This document shows, piece after piece, positions 7,610-16,609 of a stretch of 64,000 nt of DNA (the first letter of the stretch is position 1; each line of letters starts with the position of its first letter). The notes below the pieces were generated by a model. That model was not told the DNA's origin, searched no databases, and saw nothing but the letters and a program-made list of their open reading frames with translations. Source of the stretch: Bacteroidaceae bacterium. Its GTDB lineage: Bacteria > Bacteroidota > Bacteroidia > Bacteroidales > Bacteroidaceae. A program made the position numbers and the translations under genes. The stretch covers positions 1 through 64,000 of the forward strand of contig JAFUWG010000012.1 in NCBI GenBank assembly GCA_017483605.1. The letters run 5' to 3'.

Positions 7610-10141
7610 ATGAACAAGATAACGAAAATATTCTTCACCACGATATGCCTGCTGCTTCCCTTCGGAGGGGCAGAGGACGGGATGATGCTCCATGCCCAAC
7701 ACGCCCACGAGAGTGACCACACCCTCGTCATTGCCAGCGACTGGGACAAACCGCCTTACGAGTTCCGCAACGACATGGGCAATCCTGCAGGATTCTATGT
7801 GGACGTGCTGACCACCATTTTAGACGAACTGGAAATTCCCTACCGTTTTCAGATGCTGGAAGCCAGCAAGGCGATTGACCTGTTTGAGCAAGGCAAGGCA
7901 GACCTCATCTTCGACAATGTGCGTAAGTACAACTCCCCTCAGTTCTTCCACACCAGCAACATCATCAGTTATTACCGTATCAGCGTCGCCACACGGAAGG
8001 ACTCCGCCAACATCATCCCACTCAAAGCACTGGACAATCCCGAAGAGGCGGTCTTCTACCACGGAGGCTATGCGGCACAGTTCTTCAAGCACGAGATTCC
8101 CAACCACCACACCATCAACTACCAAGCACCCAAAGAGGCACTGGCTGGCATCGTGAAGGGGCGGTACAAATACTTCGTCTGGAACGAAGCCGCCCTGCAA
8201 TGGAAAATCAAGGAACTGAATCTGGCGGATGACATCACGCTGCATGAGGTCAACATCCCTGTGGGCGAAATCCACCTCATCGGCCGCGACCAACGGCTCA
8301 TCGAGGCCATCGACGACCACTTCTCTCGTCTCAAGCAGAGCGGAAAGATTGAGGAGATGTACGACAAGTGGTTCCATCCGGAGAACAGCCACGACGACAC
8401 CTCCCCCATCGCCATCTTCATCACGGTGGGCATCATGGTGCTCGTCGTCATCATCTATCTGTTCGTCCGTCTCGCCAAGGCACACGTGCAACTCATCACC
8501 CGCAACTCGACCGAGACCAACCAGATGATGTACAAGGCACTGCACATGGGGAATTTCCATGTGATGCAGTACGACATCGCCACCAACCTGATGACCAACC
8601 GACACGGCAACATCCTGCCCGACGGCGGCATCACGCTGGAGGAGTTCACGGCTCGCATCCACCCCAACGAGCAAGAGGAGTTCAAGGAGAAGATGAAACT
8701 GCTGTTGGGTGGTCGAGAACGCAAATTCGAACTGGAAAAGCAATGGAACGCCGGCACGGAGGAAGCCCCCAAGTGGCTCCGTTTCCACGGTCATGCCATC
8801 GTGGAACTGGACAGCGAAGGACACCCTCAATACATTGTCAATGCCATTCACGACATCACTCACAACATCGAAGAGGAGAAAGCCAGCCACGACCTGCAAC
8901 GCCGATTCGACAGCCTGTTCAACACCTCCAACATCGCCATCTCTTTCTACGACCGAGATGGCTGGCTCATCATGCTCAACGACAAGATGAAGGAACTATG
9001 CAGATTCTCGAATCCAGACAACGAACGCTTCTGGCGAACCATGAACATGCACGACGTTCCCCTCTTCCGAGATGCCTATCCGCCCGATAGCACGCACAAC
9101 CTGGAGGTGTGCCAGGTGATGGATTATCCCGAACTGGGCATCAAGAATTACATAGAGTTCCAAGTGCGTCCTATCCGCAACCAAGACGGGGACATTCCGC
9201 AATATCTGTGTACGACCTTCAATCTGAATGAAGACCACAAGATTTATGCCGACACCACTCGGTTGACTCAGCAACTCACCAAGAATCACCAAGAGATTGA
9301 GCAACTGGAACATCGGCTGCGACTCCTCCTGGGTGAGAGCCGAACCTACATCACCAACCTCGTCGAAACGCAGGAGCACCTACGCAAGACAACAGAGATT
9401 GCCAACGACAGCATCCGACTGAAAAGTGCATTCCTCGCATCCATGACCCACGAACTGCGTACACCGCTCAACGCCATCGTCGGTTTTGCCACCGTGCTGA
9501 AAGCGACAGAAGACCCGGAAGAACGTAAGGAAATCATCAGCATCATCAATAGCAGTTGCGATATGCTCCAACGGCTCATCAATGACATTCTCGAGGCATC
9601 GTCCATCACCAAGAACCTGCCCACAACCATCCAACCCGAAGACATTGACTTTGTCCATGCCTTCGAGAACATCTGCTTCATGCTCGAACATCGCATCAAG
9701 CAGGCAGGGCTGGAATTTATCAAGGAGAACCCTTACGAGAACTTCCACACCACCATCGACATTGGACGTGTGCAGCAGATTGTCACCAACTTTGTGACCA
9801 ACGCCGTCAAGTTCACCCAACAAGGGCATGTCCGTCTGGGATACCGCTATGAACAACATGGACTCTACATCTACTGTGAAGATACGGGTGTCGGCATCCC
9901 GAAAGACAAGCAGGAAGTCATCTTCGGCCGTTTCATCAAACTGGACGAGTTTGTGCAGGGAACTGGCATGGGTCTCAACATCTGCAAGACCCTCACCGAA
10001 CGCATGGGCGGCAAGATTGGCGTGAAGAGCGAAGGTGATGGCACAGGCTCCACCTTCTGGATATGGCTTCCATGCGAACGCCGTCTGCAAAAAGATGACG
10101 AGGCGAAAAACGCCACAAAAGTGTTAGTGACAGCCGACTGA
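7610..10141 (+). CDS. Sensor histidine kinase with periplasmic solute-binding domain
   Basis: An 843-residue membrane kinase built like its upstream neighbour: signal peptide (1-29), solute-binding type 3 domain (about 40-260), membrane segment (about 268-288), PAS regions (about 300-420 and 430-560), coiled linker, HisKA with intact FLASMTHELRTPLN (His614) and HATPase with the N-box NFVTNAVKFT, DTGVGIP and GTGMGLNIC. It should autophosphorylate in response to a small periplasmic ligand, perhaps an amino acid by fold. It has no receiver domain, and no response regulator gene occurs in the window. The 46-nt spacing suggests co-transcription with the degenerate kinase; the two may form heteromers (inference). 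Confidence 0.92.
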   Translation: MNKITKIFFTTICLLLPFGGAEDGMMLHAQHAHESDHTLVIASDWDKPPYEFRNDMGNPAGFYVDVLTTILDELEIPYRFQMLEASKAIDLFEQGKADLIFDNVRKYNSPQFFHTSNIISYYRISVATRKDSANIIPLKALDNPEEAVFYHGGYAAQFFKHEIPNHHTINYQAPKEALAGIVKGRYKYFVWNEAALQWKIKELNLADDITLHEVNIPVGEIHLIGRDQRLIEAIDDHFSRLKQSGKIEEMYDKWFHPENSHDDTSPIAIFITVGIMVLVVIIYLFVRLAKAHVQLITRNSTETNQMMYKALHMGNFHVMQYDIATNLMTNRHGNILPDGGITLEEFTARIHPNEQEEFKEKMKLLLGGRERKFELEKQWNAGTEEAPKWLRFHGHAIVELDSEGHPQYIVNAIHDITHNIEEEKASHDLQRRFDSLFNTSNIAISFYDRDGWLIMLNDKMKELCRFSNPDNERFWRTMNMHDVPLFRDAYPPDSTHNLEVCQVMDYPELGIKNYIEFQVRPIRNQDGDIPQYLCTTFNLNEDHKIYADTTRLTQQLTKNHQEIEQLEHRLRLLLGESRTYITNLVETQEHLRKTTEIANDSIRLKSAFLASMTHELRTPLNAIVGFATVLKATEDPEERKEIISIINSSCDMLQRLINDILEASSITKNLPTTIQPEDIDFVHAFENICFMLEHRIKQAGLEFIKENPYENFHTTIDIGRVQQIVTNFVTNAVKFTQQGHVRLGYRYEQHGLYIYCEDTGVGIPKDKQEVIFGRFIKLDEFVQGTGMGLNICKTLTERMGGKIGVKSEGDGTGSTFWIWLPCERRLQKDDEAKNATKVLVTAD

Positions 10142-10173
10142 ACAAGCCCCTTGCGACCAAACTCTTTCAGCCA

Positions 10174-13089
10174 TCACCCTTTATACTTCGCCGGCGTGCA
10201 ACCGTACTGCTTCTGGAAGCATTTGGCGAAATAGGAAGGGCTGGAGAAACCCACCATGTAGCAGATTTCGCTCACACGATGATTGCCCGACAGGAGCAAG
10301 GATGCGGCGTGTTTGAGGCGAATCACCTGAATCATCTCGTTCGGTGTCACGTCTGCCAACGCCTTGATTTTAGAGAAAAGCCCCGAACGAGACACGTTCA
10401 ACTCCGATGCCAGATAATCAACCGACAATTCTGAATTAGAGAAGTTCTGCTCTATCACCCGTTCCATCTTGTCAAGAAACGCCTGGTCCTTGTCGCTGAT
10501 GGTCATGAAGCGGATGCGGGCATCATGCACCTCCTGCTCCTTCTGAATGTTAATCTCTTGAATCTCTTGTTCCTTCTGGATATTGATTTCCTGAATCTCC
10601 TGCTCTTTCTGGATGTTAATCTCCTGGATTTCCTGCTCCTTCTGAATGTTGATTTCCAGAATCTCCGCCACGTGCCGCTTCTCGTTTTTCTTCAACAAAT
10701 GACGCACATAGAAGAAGATGGCAAGGAGGATGAGCAACACGTAAAGTATCTGTGCCGGCGTGTTCCAGTAGAAAGGCGGTGTGATGACAATTCGCAATGT
10801 GGCATCATCCGACTGCATTCCTTCGTTGGTGGTGGCACGCACATGCAGGACATAAGTGCCGGGCGAAAGGTTGGTGTAGGTCACGCTGTTCTGATTGCCG
10901 GCATCCGTCCACTCTTCTTCAAAACCCTCCAGATAATAACTGTAAAGGATGTCCGACGGTTGCAAATAACTCATGGCTGAAAAGGAAATACGGAACACCG
11001 TCTCGCGGTAACTGAGGTGCAGTTCCTGAAGATAAGAGAGGCGTTCGGGCAGAATGTCACTCCCCACCGGCACAGGGCGATTGAAGATGTCAAGCCCCGT
11101 GAAGACGACCTGCGGCTTGATTTTATTGCGATTCATCTGCTGGGGATAGAACGCCACAAAACCGCTGGTGGTGCCGATGTACACCCTGCCGTCATAACCT
11201 CGGAAGATGGCGTCGGGCAAGAAGTCGATGCTGGCGATATTGCCACCACCTTTGTATGCCTGAAGCACCTCACGTGTCATGAGCGAATAGCAAAGGATGC
11301 CAGCCGACGTGGTGAGCCAAAGTTGCCCCTCCACGGCAGTGATGCCATACACCCCCACATGATTGGCAAGAAGTTCCGTCCTGCAGAAAGTGTCTGCCTC
11401 GCGGTCATAGGAGAACAATCCATTGGACGTGCCGACCCACAATGTCCCAGAGCCGTCTTCGAAGAGGCTGTTGACCATCACGGATGCACCGTCAGAAAGC
11501 CCAGATGCGTCAAAATCCATATAGTGCTTCCACTTGCCATCTTTACCGTAGGACCAAAGCCCACGGCCATCGGTCGAGACCCAAACTTTGTTTGTATAGT
11601 CCTGTAAGATGTCGGTGACGGGTACGCCCACACGCTGTATATCGGTGAAGGTGCGTGTGTCAGGATGGAAGATTGCCACCGTCCCAAATGTGCCGACCCA
11701 GATACGGTGCTGGCGGTCACAGAAAATCGCCGTGGAACTGGCATCGAAGACCTTCTTGTTTTCGTCCATGAAAGCAGGAACGTGTTCCACTGAAAGGCTA
11801 TTCAAATCCACGATGTCGATACCCTGAGTGTAGGTACCCACAAACAGGCGGTCGCCATCCACACAAAGGGCATGAACATTGTGTTCCTCCCCTCCCGATG
11901 AGAGTTTGACAGGAGTAAACAGCCCCGTCTCATGGGTGTAATAACACAAACCGCCATCGTCGCTGGCAACCCAAAGGCGGTGACGTTGGTCTTCGCAAAA
12001 ATGATTCACCACATTGCCTGACACAGAGTTTCCATACTGCATGTGTACATAAGAGGTGAAGTTGCCCGACACGGGATGCGTGTAATTCACGCCGCCATAG
12101 TAAGTGCCTATCCACGTGCCGCCTTCCCTGTCCAGCATGATAGGATAGACAAAGTTGTCGCTGATTGTGCTGGTCGTCAAGTCGCTTCGGGTGTGCATCA
12201 CGACACTACCCGTCTCCATGTTCACCAAGGCAAGCCCTTTGTCGCTGCCCACCAGCAAAGAGCCTTCCTTGACTTCCAACAGACTGTGGATATGATTCAT
12301 TGGAGAGACATCGGGCGTCAACAACTCCTCCGCCTTCTGGGTGGAAGGGTCGAAATAAATCAAGCCGCCGTTCCATGCACCAAACCACATCTTGCCCGAC
12401 TTGTCTTCGGTCATGGCGATGCCGCCCAACTTATAACTCAATGGCTGAGCGAATTGCAGAGGATATTCGACAAAACCGCCCGAACTCTTGCTGTAGCGAA
12501 GCAGGTTGGCACTTGCCCAGTTGCTTGCTGCCCACACTTCCCCTTTCCGATTCACATACACGCAAGCGTAGTCCATCGCCTTCCCGGGCGTGGGTATCTG
12601 CTTCAGCACACCCGTCTTCGTTTCCAGATGCAGGATGCCCATCCCCATCGTCGCAATCCACAGGTCGCCCTTCTTGTCTGCCTTCATGTCCGACACATTC
12701 AGACTTTTGGATGATAATGTCGGGTCCTGTACAACAAATTTCTGCAGGCTATCCGTCCGTTGCAAGTACAAATAAAGTCCATTTTCCGTACCCACCCACA
12801 GGCTGTCCCCCTTCTCCACAATCGAGGTGACGGACAAGGCACGGGTTTTATTCACTGGCACAATGCGATGCCCGTCATAGCGATTCAGCCCACGACTGGT
12901 ACCCATCCACACAAAACCCATTCGGTCTTGCAACAATGCCCGAACGGTGTTAGAAGAAAGTCCCTCATCTATAGTCAGATAAGAAAAAGCCACCGACGTA
13001 TTGAAAGGGTCTGTGCTTTGGGCTTGGACAGGCAGCATCGTCCAAACAAGAAGCAATGGTAAAAGAAAACGGCGTAACATAAGCCACAT
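10174..13089 (-). CDS. Membrane-anchored propeller sensor with AraC DNA-binding domain (no kinase, no receiver)
   Basis: About 971 residues: signal peptide ending PVQAQ, two-component-regulator beta-propeller repeats (about 30-650), a Y_Y_Y domain (about 660-745), one membrane segment (about 755-775), then four copies of an 11-residue repeat EINIQKEQEIQ and a C-terminal AraC helix-turn-helix pair (LSVDYLASELNVSRSGLFSKI..., VSEICYMVGFSSPSYFAKCF). It resembles Bacteroidetes hybrid two-component sensors but lacks the HisKA, HATPase and receiver modules, so a periplasmic signal, typically a polysaccharide fragment, would reach DNA through the coiled coil alone. The start at 13089 (13080 possible) is chosen because the promoter -7 box at 13116-13123 lies downstream of the longer open-frame start at 13134. 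Confidence 0.9.
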   Translation of the reverse strand: MWLMLRRFLLPLLLVWTMLPVQAQSTDPFNTSVAFSYLTIDEGLSSNTVRALLQDRMGFVWMGTSRGLNRYDGHRIVPVNKTRALSVTSIVEKGDSLWVGTENGLYLYLQRTDSLQKFVVQDPTLSSKSLNVSDMKADKKGDLWIATMGMGILHLETKTGVLKQIPTPGKAMDYACVYVNRKGEVWAASNWASANLLRYSKSSGGFVEYPLQFAQPLSYKLGGIAMTEDKSGKMWFGAWNGGLIYFDPSTQKAEELLTPDVSPMNHIHSLLEVKEGSLLVGSDKGLALVNMETGSVVMHTRSDLTTSTISDNFVYPIMLDREGGTWIGTYYGGVNYTHPVSGNFTSYVHMQYGNSVSGNVVNHFCEDQRHRLWVASDDGGLCYYTHETGLFTPVKLSSGGEEHNVHALCVDGDRLFVGTYTQGIDIVDLNSLSVEHVPAFMDENKKVFDASSTAIFCDRQHRIWVGTFGTVAIFHPDTRTFTDIQRVGVPVTDILQDYTNKVWVSTDGRGLWSYGKDGKWKHYMDFDASGLSDGASVMVNSLFEDGSGTLWVGTSNGLFSYDREADTFCRTELLANHVGVYGITAVEGQLWLTTSAGILCYSLMTREVLQAYKGGGNIASIDFLPDAIFRGYDGRVYIGTTSGFVAFYPQQMNRNKIKPQVVFTGLDIFNRPVPVGSDILPERLSYLQELHLSYRETVFRISFSAMSYLQPSDILYSYYLEGFEEEWTDAGNQNSVTYTNLSPGTYVLHVRATTNEGMQSDDATLRIVITPPFYWNTPAQILYVLLILLAIFFYVRHLLKKNEKRHVAEILEINIQKEQEIQEINIQKEQEIQEINIQKEQEIQEINIQKEQEVHDARIRFMTISDKDQAFLDKMERVIEQNFSNSELSVDYLASELNVSRSGLFSKIKALADVTPNEMIQVIRLKHAASLLLSGNHRVSEICYMVGFSSPSYFAKCFQKQYGCTPAKYKG
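10534..10665 (-). repeat. Four in-frame 33-bp repeats encoding a hendecad coiled coil
   Basis: Four tandem 33-bp units encode an 11-residue repeat just inside the membrane in the propeller-AraC regulator. The first three differ at several bases, all synonymous; the fourth has one Gln-to-Leu change. An 11-residue period suits a straight or right-handed coiled coil. Confidence 0.9.
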
Positions 13090-13115
13090 GATGGGGTTAG
13101 TGAAAATTCTGATTG

Positions 13116-13146
13116 CAAAGGTAACACAAAACACACATAGAACAAA
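13116..13146 (-). promoter_or_regulatory. Promoter of the propeller-AraC gene
   Basis: On the minus strand TTTG (13143-13146), 19 nt, then TACCTTTG (13116-13123). Transcription would start near 13106, which rules out the start codon at 13134. Confidence 0.75.
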
Positions 13147-13312
13147 ACAAATCCCACTTTTTTATCATTTTTCAGCCCCACAAGCCCCCAAAAGATGGCA
13201 AAATAATCCAAAGCAAGACAAAAATCGTCCAAATTTTATGCACCAATACCGCTTTTGTATTATTTTCCCATTTGTTTAGACTTTTTTTGTACACAGGCTG
13301 CTCAAAAATGTG

Positions 13313-13588
13313 TTACTTTGCATTGTCAACAGACAGAAACAGCGATTCAACTCGTTAGACAGAAAGCGTTTAGATTAGTTAGATAAATAGAATTTGTTAG
13401 ATTGGCTTATTAATGAACAACCGGGCTTATGAAGAGACATAAGCAACCGACAAATGCATCAAAGCACAAAAAAGACAGAAGGATTAGTTAGATAATGATT
13501 GATTAGTAGATAACATAATAGGTGAAAACGACAAACAAATGCACTTCATTTGTTTGGGCAATGCCAAAACTCAATAGCAAGGCAAAGC
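13313..13588 (+). ncRNA. Possible small non-coding RNA
   Basis: A -7-like box TTACTTTG (13313-13320), with a TTTG 23 nt before it, opens a stretch of roughly 260 nt that ends in the strong hairpin terminator at 13589-13628. No convincing open frame lies inside. The stretch contains a perfect 10-bp hairpin CAAACAAATG/CATTTGTTTG (13532-13541, 13547-13556) and several copies of a TTAGTTAGAT-like motif. The promoter spacing is longer than usual and the terminator is needed anyway by the minus-strand gene, so this is only a candidate. Confidence 0.25.
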
Positions 13589-13628
13589 AAAAAGTGAGGG
13601 CCAGACGCGAGTCTCGCCCTCACTTTTT
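13589..13628. terminator. Bidirectional terminator
   Basis: The stem AAAAAGTGAGGGC (13589-13601)/GCCCTCACTTTTT (13616-13628) carries U-tracts in both directions. On the minus strand it ends the gene at 13671-16034. Confidence 0.9.
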
Positions 13629-13670
13629 TGTCTATAGACGTTTTCCTTTGTCTAAAATCGTCCTTCGCAC

Positions 13671-16034
13671 TTACATCAGTTCCACATTTTTAATTTTAGT
13701 TTTTCCTTCCTCTAACTGGATGGTGACCTTGAAGTTGGCGAGGTCGCTGTAGATGTAGAGGGGGATGAGGTCGTTCTGCTTGGGTTCGTAGTCGAACTTG
13801 AGGCGGATGGAGGAGCCGGAGAGGTAGTTCTCGGAGGGTCGGATGGCTTTGTCTTTGTCATTGACTTGGTGGAGGGAGAATACGGGGTCGATGAGGGTGA
13901 GGATGCGGGGCAGTTCGATGCGGAGTTTCTTGTCCTTGCCGGTGACGATGTTCTTGACACCGCTCTTGACGTCGTTCCAGAGGTTGCCGTCGGAGGGGGA
14001 GGCGTAGATTTTGATGCCGCTGGAGATGATGCGGGCGAGGGATTCGCCGTCCACATTGAAATCTTTGAGTAACTGCTGTTTGAGGGAGGGGGCGGAAGCA
14101 CCGCCTTGAACGAGGGCAGGGGAAGAGGAGGGGGAGGCGGAAGCACCGCCTGAAACGGGGGCAGGGGAAGAGGAGGGGGAAGAGGCGGAAGCACCGCCTG
14201 AAACGGGGGCGGGGGAGGTGCGGGCGGCGGATTGGGCGGCTCGCATGTACTTGTAATCCACGTTGTCAATCCAGCAGATTTTGTCGTCGGTCATGGCGAT
14301 GGCTCGGATGCGGGTGATGTCGTTGTATTTCTTGTCTTCGTAGTTGAGTTTCACCACACCGATTTCGGTCTTGTCGTTGTGTTTGATGATGTTGACGGAG
14401 GGGAGTTTCTGCACGTCGTACTCGTCCTTGTACATGTCGGTGTAGTGCAGACAGAGGAAGATGCGGACGTTCTCGAGGTCGATGTCGGAACGGTTGTTGA
14501 TGGTCACTTTGATTTCGTCGTCTTTGTTGGCGAGGGTCCAGTTCATGGTGGGTTCGACGGACACGTCAATGAAGGACTGCTCGAGAAGTATCTGCTTGAA
14601 ACTGCTGTACATGTTTTCTTCGCAATACTGCATATCGCTGAGCAGGCAATCATAGACGCCTTGGTTGCCTCGACGGAAGAAGTGGTTGAAGATTTCGGCC
14701 TTGCTCTGGTCGGTGTCGCCCAATTGGGCATAGTATTTGGCTTTGAGCAGGTTGGGACTGAAGATGCCGAAGCCTTCCATCGTGGAGCGATAGAGGCGGA
14801 GCAGGTACTTGCCTTCGGCGGAATGGTTGAGGTAGGTGCGTGCCTTGTAACTGTCGAGCAGGTCGGTCAAATCGGCTGCCTGACGGGGGTACTCCATGGA
14901 TGCCTGGTCAAAATAGGAGATGGCCTTGGCGTTCTCGTTTTGGGAACGATAGAGGAGGCCTTTGAGCACTAAGGCAGGAGCGGAACGGGAGGGGTAGAGT
15001 TTGATGTATTGGTCGAGGGTGGATTCGGCTTCGAGCAGAAGGGACTCGGAGACGCTCTCCCCTACCCCTTCTGGAGATGAGGGCAAGGCGGAAACACCGC
15101 CTTGAACGGGGGAGGAGGAAGAGTCGGCAGGGGAATCGCTGGACGCAAGGGAGGAAGGGGAGGAGGAAGAGTCGGCGGGAAAACCGCTGGACGCAGAGGA
15201 GGAGGGGGAGGAGGAAGCGGGGAGAGTCTGGGCGAGGTTGATGAGGGAGAGGCTCTTGAGGAGGAGGGCTTCGCGGTTGGTAGGATAGTCTTGAAGGATG
15301 GCATCGGCCTGGTTGTAGGCATCGAGGGAGCGGCCGCCGTAGAGGTCGATGTAGGCTTTGTCTTTTTTCAGACAGAGGGCATCCCACTCTTGCATGTACT
15401 TGTAATAGATGGGGGCGTAGTCCTCCAGATATTCGATGTAGGACATTCGGATGCTCTCTATCTCGCGTTCCAGATTGCGTTTCAGTTCTTTCTGTTTTTC
15501 GTATTCGTCGAAGGCGGCTGTCTTTGCCTTGTCGAAGCCGCCTGAGACGGAGAAGGTGCTGAGGGTGGCATCCCCTACCATCATCGAGCCGATGACGCCG
15601 ACGGGGTTGACCTCGTTGGCAAAGGTGGTGGCACCGCTGGTGGCACTCCGCATGAGCATCCAGACGTCGTCGAGTTCCTTGTGCTGCTTCTGCAGTTCGT
15701 AGAGGCGTTGGAGAATCGGGAAGAGTTTCTTCTTCTGTTCGAGCACCTCAGGAGCCACGCGGCTGAAGTCCTGACGTGCCACATATTCGAGGTAGGACAT
15801 GAAGTCTTCGCTCTGACATTGTGCCACCTCGAGCGCATTCATGGCACGCACCGTTTCTTCGATGTCGTATTCTGCCCTCTTCGTGTGGAGGGCATCGTAG
15901 GCTGGTTCAAATTCTTCTGAGGGCACATATTCTTCAAGATTGATGGTCTCGACGGGCCAATAGAACCAGACTGCAGCCCCTGCCAGTGCAAGAACTGCCA
16001 CGATGGAGAGTGTCCAAATGATATACTTTTTCAT
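13671..16034 (-). CDS. Large membrane-anchored protein of unknown function with repeat-filled linkers
   Basis: A 787-residue protein with one N-terminal membrane segment (about 4-25) and a large, presumably periplasmic, part. I do not recognise the family. Residues about 30-330 are helical, TPR-like (tandem helices, DAYNQADAILQDYPTNREALLLKSLSL); later segments such as QYIKLYPSRSAPALVLKGLLYRSQN also look TPR-like. Two low-complexity Ser/Pro/Gly linkers (about residues 275-320 and 610-650) are encoded by palindromic repeats also found in the adjacent non-coding DNA. The C-terminal about 180 residues look beta-rich. The start at 16034 (MKKYIIW) is preferred over 16121 because the promoter at 16054-16085 lies between them and the signal anchor follows directly. 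Confidence 0.75.
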   Translation of the reverse strand: MKKYIIWTLSIVAVLALAGAAVWFYWPVETINLEEYVPSEEFEPAYDALHTKRAEYDIEETVRAMNALEVAQCQSEDFMSYLEYVARQDFSRVAPEVLEQKKKLFPILQRLYELQKQHKELDDVWMLMRSATSGATTFANEVNPVGVIGSMMVGDATLSTFSVSGGFDKAKTAAFDEYEKQKELKRNLEREIESIRMSYIEYLEDYAPIYYKYMQEWDALCLKKDKAYIDLYGGRSLDAYNQADAILQDYPTNREALLLKSLSLINLAQTLPASSSPSSSASSGFPADSSSSPSSLASSDSPADSSSSPVQGGVSALPSSPEGVGESVSESLLLEAESTLDQYIKLYPSRSAPALVLKGLLYRSQNENAKAISYFDQASMEYPRQAADLTDLLDSYKARTYLNHSAEGKYLLRLYRSTMEGFGIFSPNLLKAKYYAQLGDTDQSKAEIFNHFFRRGNQGVYDCLLSDMQYCEENMYSSFKQILLEQSFIDVSVEPTMNWTLANKDDEIKVTINNRSDIDLENVRIFLCLHYTDMYKDEYDVQKLPSVNIIKHNDKTEIGVVKLNYEDKKYNDITRIRAIAMTDDKICWIDNVDYKYMRAAQSAARTSPAPVSGGASASSPSSSPAPVSGGASASPSSSPALVQGGASAPSLKQQLLKDFNVDGESLARIISSGIKIYASPSDGNLWNDVKSGVKNIVTGKDKKLRIELPRILTLIDPVFSLHQVNDKDKAIRPSENYLSGSSIRLKFDYEPKQNDLIPLYIYSDLANFKVTIQLEEGKTKIKNVELM
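14091..14198. repeat. Palindromic repeats inside a coding linker (three GGCGG-N5-CCGCC units)
   Basis: GGCGGAAGCACCGCC occurs at 14091-14105, 14136-14150 and 14184-14198. Read in the gene, the units give GGASA within PVSGGASA or LVQGGASA. The same hairpin occurs in the non-coding DNA at 16120-16138 and, with AAACA as the loop, at 16505-16525. Confidence 0.85.
15084..15203. repeat. Second cluster of palindromic repeats inside the same gene
   Basis: CAAGGCGG-AAACA-CCGCCTTG at 15084-15104 (coding VQGGVSAL) is followed by two copies of a second type, related to GCGGGAAAACCGCTGGACGC, at about 15125-15146 and 15174-15195. The second type also occurs intact at 16464-16485 in the intergenic DNA. Confidence 0.75.
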
Positions 16035-16053
16035 GGCGTTTGCTTGTTTTGGG

Positions 16054-16085
16054 CAAAGGTAGGGATAAAAATTTATATGGGCAAA
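16054..16085 (-). promoter_or_regulatory. Promoter of the 787-residue protein gene
   Basis: Minus strand TTTG (16082-16085), 20 nt, TACCTTTG (16054-16061), 20 nt before the ATG at 16034. Confidence 0.75.
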
Positions 16086-16119
16086 TGTTTGGGGAAGAAA
16101 TGTGGGAGGAGGGAGGGAC

Positions 16120-16525
16120 AAGGCGGAAGCACCGCCTTGAACGAGGGGAGGAAATCAGCGGGGAAGGAGGGGATAAAAGGAGGAAGTGGGGCTGTGAGAA
16201 TGGGGGATTCGGGGAGGTGTTGTTAAAACTAAAGTTAGATTTTATAAAATTCAAGTTAGATTTATATAAATTTAAGTTGAATTTTTGTAAATTTAAGTTT
16301 GATTTTATAAAATCTAAGTTTAGTTTTAAGAGAGGGGCGGAAGGAGGGCTGCGACAGTGTCGCAGCATGGAGGACATGGGGGAAGGGGAAGGGAGGGAGG
16401 AGCCTTGACGGGGAGGGGGCTGCGACAGCGTCGCTGCATGGAGGACAGGGAAGGAGGGAGGGGCAGCGGGGAAACCGCTGGACGCAGGGGGGAGGTGGGA
16501 GGGGCAAGGCGGAAACACCGCCTTG
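16120..16525. repeat. Intergenic cluster of GC-rich palindromes
   Basis: Between rpoC and the 787-residue gene there is no coding frame but a series of hairpins: AAGGCGG-AAGCA-CCGCCTT (16120-16138), a 19-nt palindrome GCTGCGACAGTGTCGCAGC (16348-16366), a variant GCGAC-AGC-GTCGC (16422-16434), CAGCGG-GGAAA-CCGCTG (16464-16480) and CAAGGCGG-AAACA-CCGCCTTG (16505-16525). The two GCGAC types share the tail ATGGAGGACA. They are separated by G/A-rich filler. Confidence 0.85.
16232..16330. repeat. AT-rich 21-bp tandem repeat
   Basis: Units beginning AAGTT start at 16232, 16253, 16274, 16295 and 16316, an exact 21-bp period (two helical turns). Each full unit contains an A/T dyad such as ATTTTATAAAAT. 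The tract is embedded in the G-rich palindrome cluster and probably gives phased DNA curvature. Confidence 0.9.
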
Positions 16526-16544
16526 AACGGGGGGAGGGGGAACA

Positions 16545-16579
16545 CAAAAAGAGGGCAACTTCGTGGTGAAGTTGCCCTC
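16545..16579 (-). terminator. Terminator after rpoC
   Basis: A perfect 12-bp stem GAGGGCAACTTC (16551-16562)/GAAGTTGCCCTC (16568-16579) is followed on the minus strand by a U-tract. It ends the ribosomal protein/RNA polymerase operon. Confidence 0.93.
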
Positions 16580-16609
16580 GATGATGATGGGGGTTGTATG
16601 CGGGAACGA

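Noticed and set aside
13089-13134. The longer start for the propeller-AraC gene
   Set aside because: The promoter -7 box lies at 13116-13123, so codons before about 13106 would not be transcribed, and the signal peptide begins only after the internal Met.
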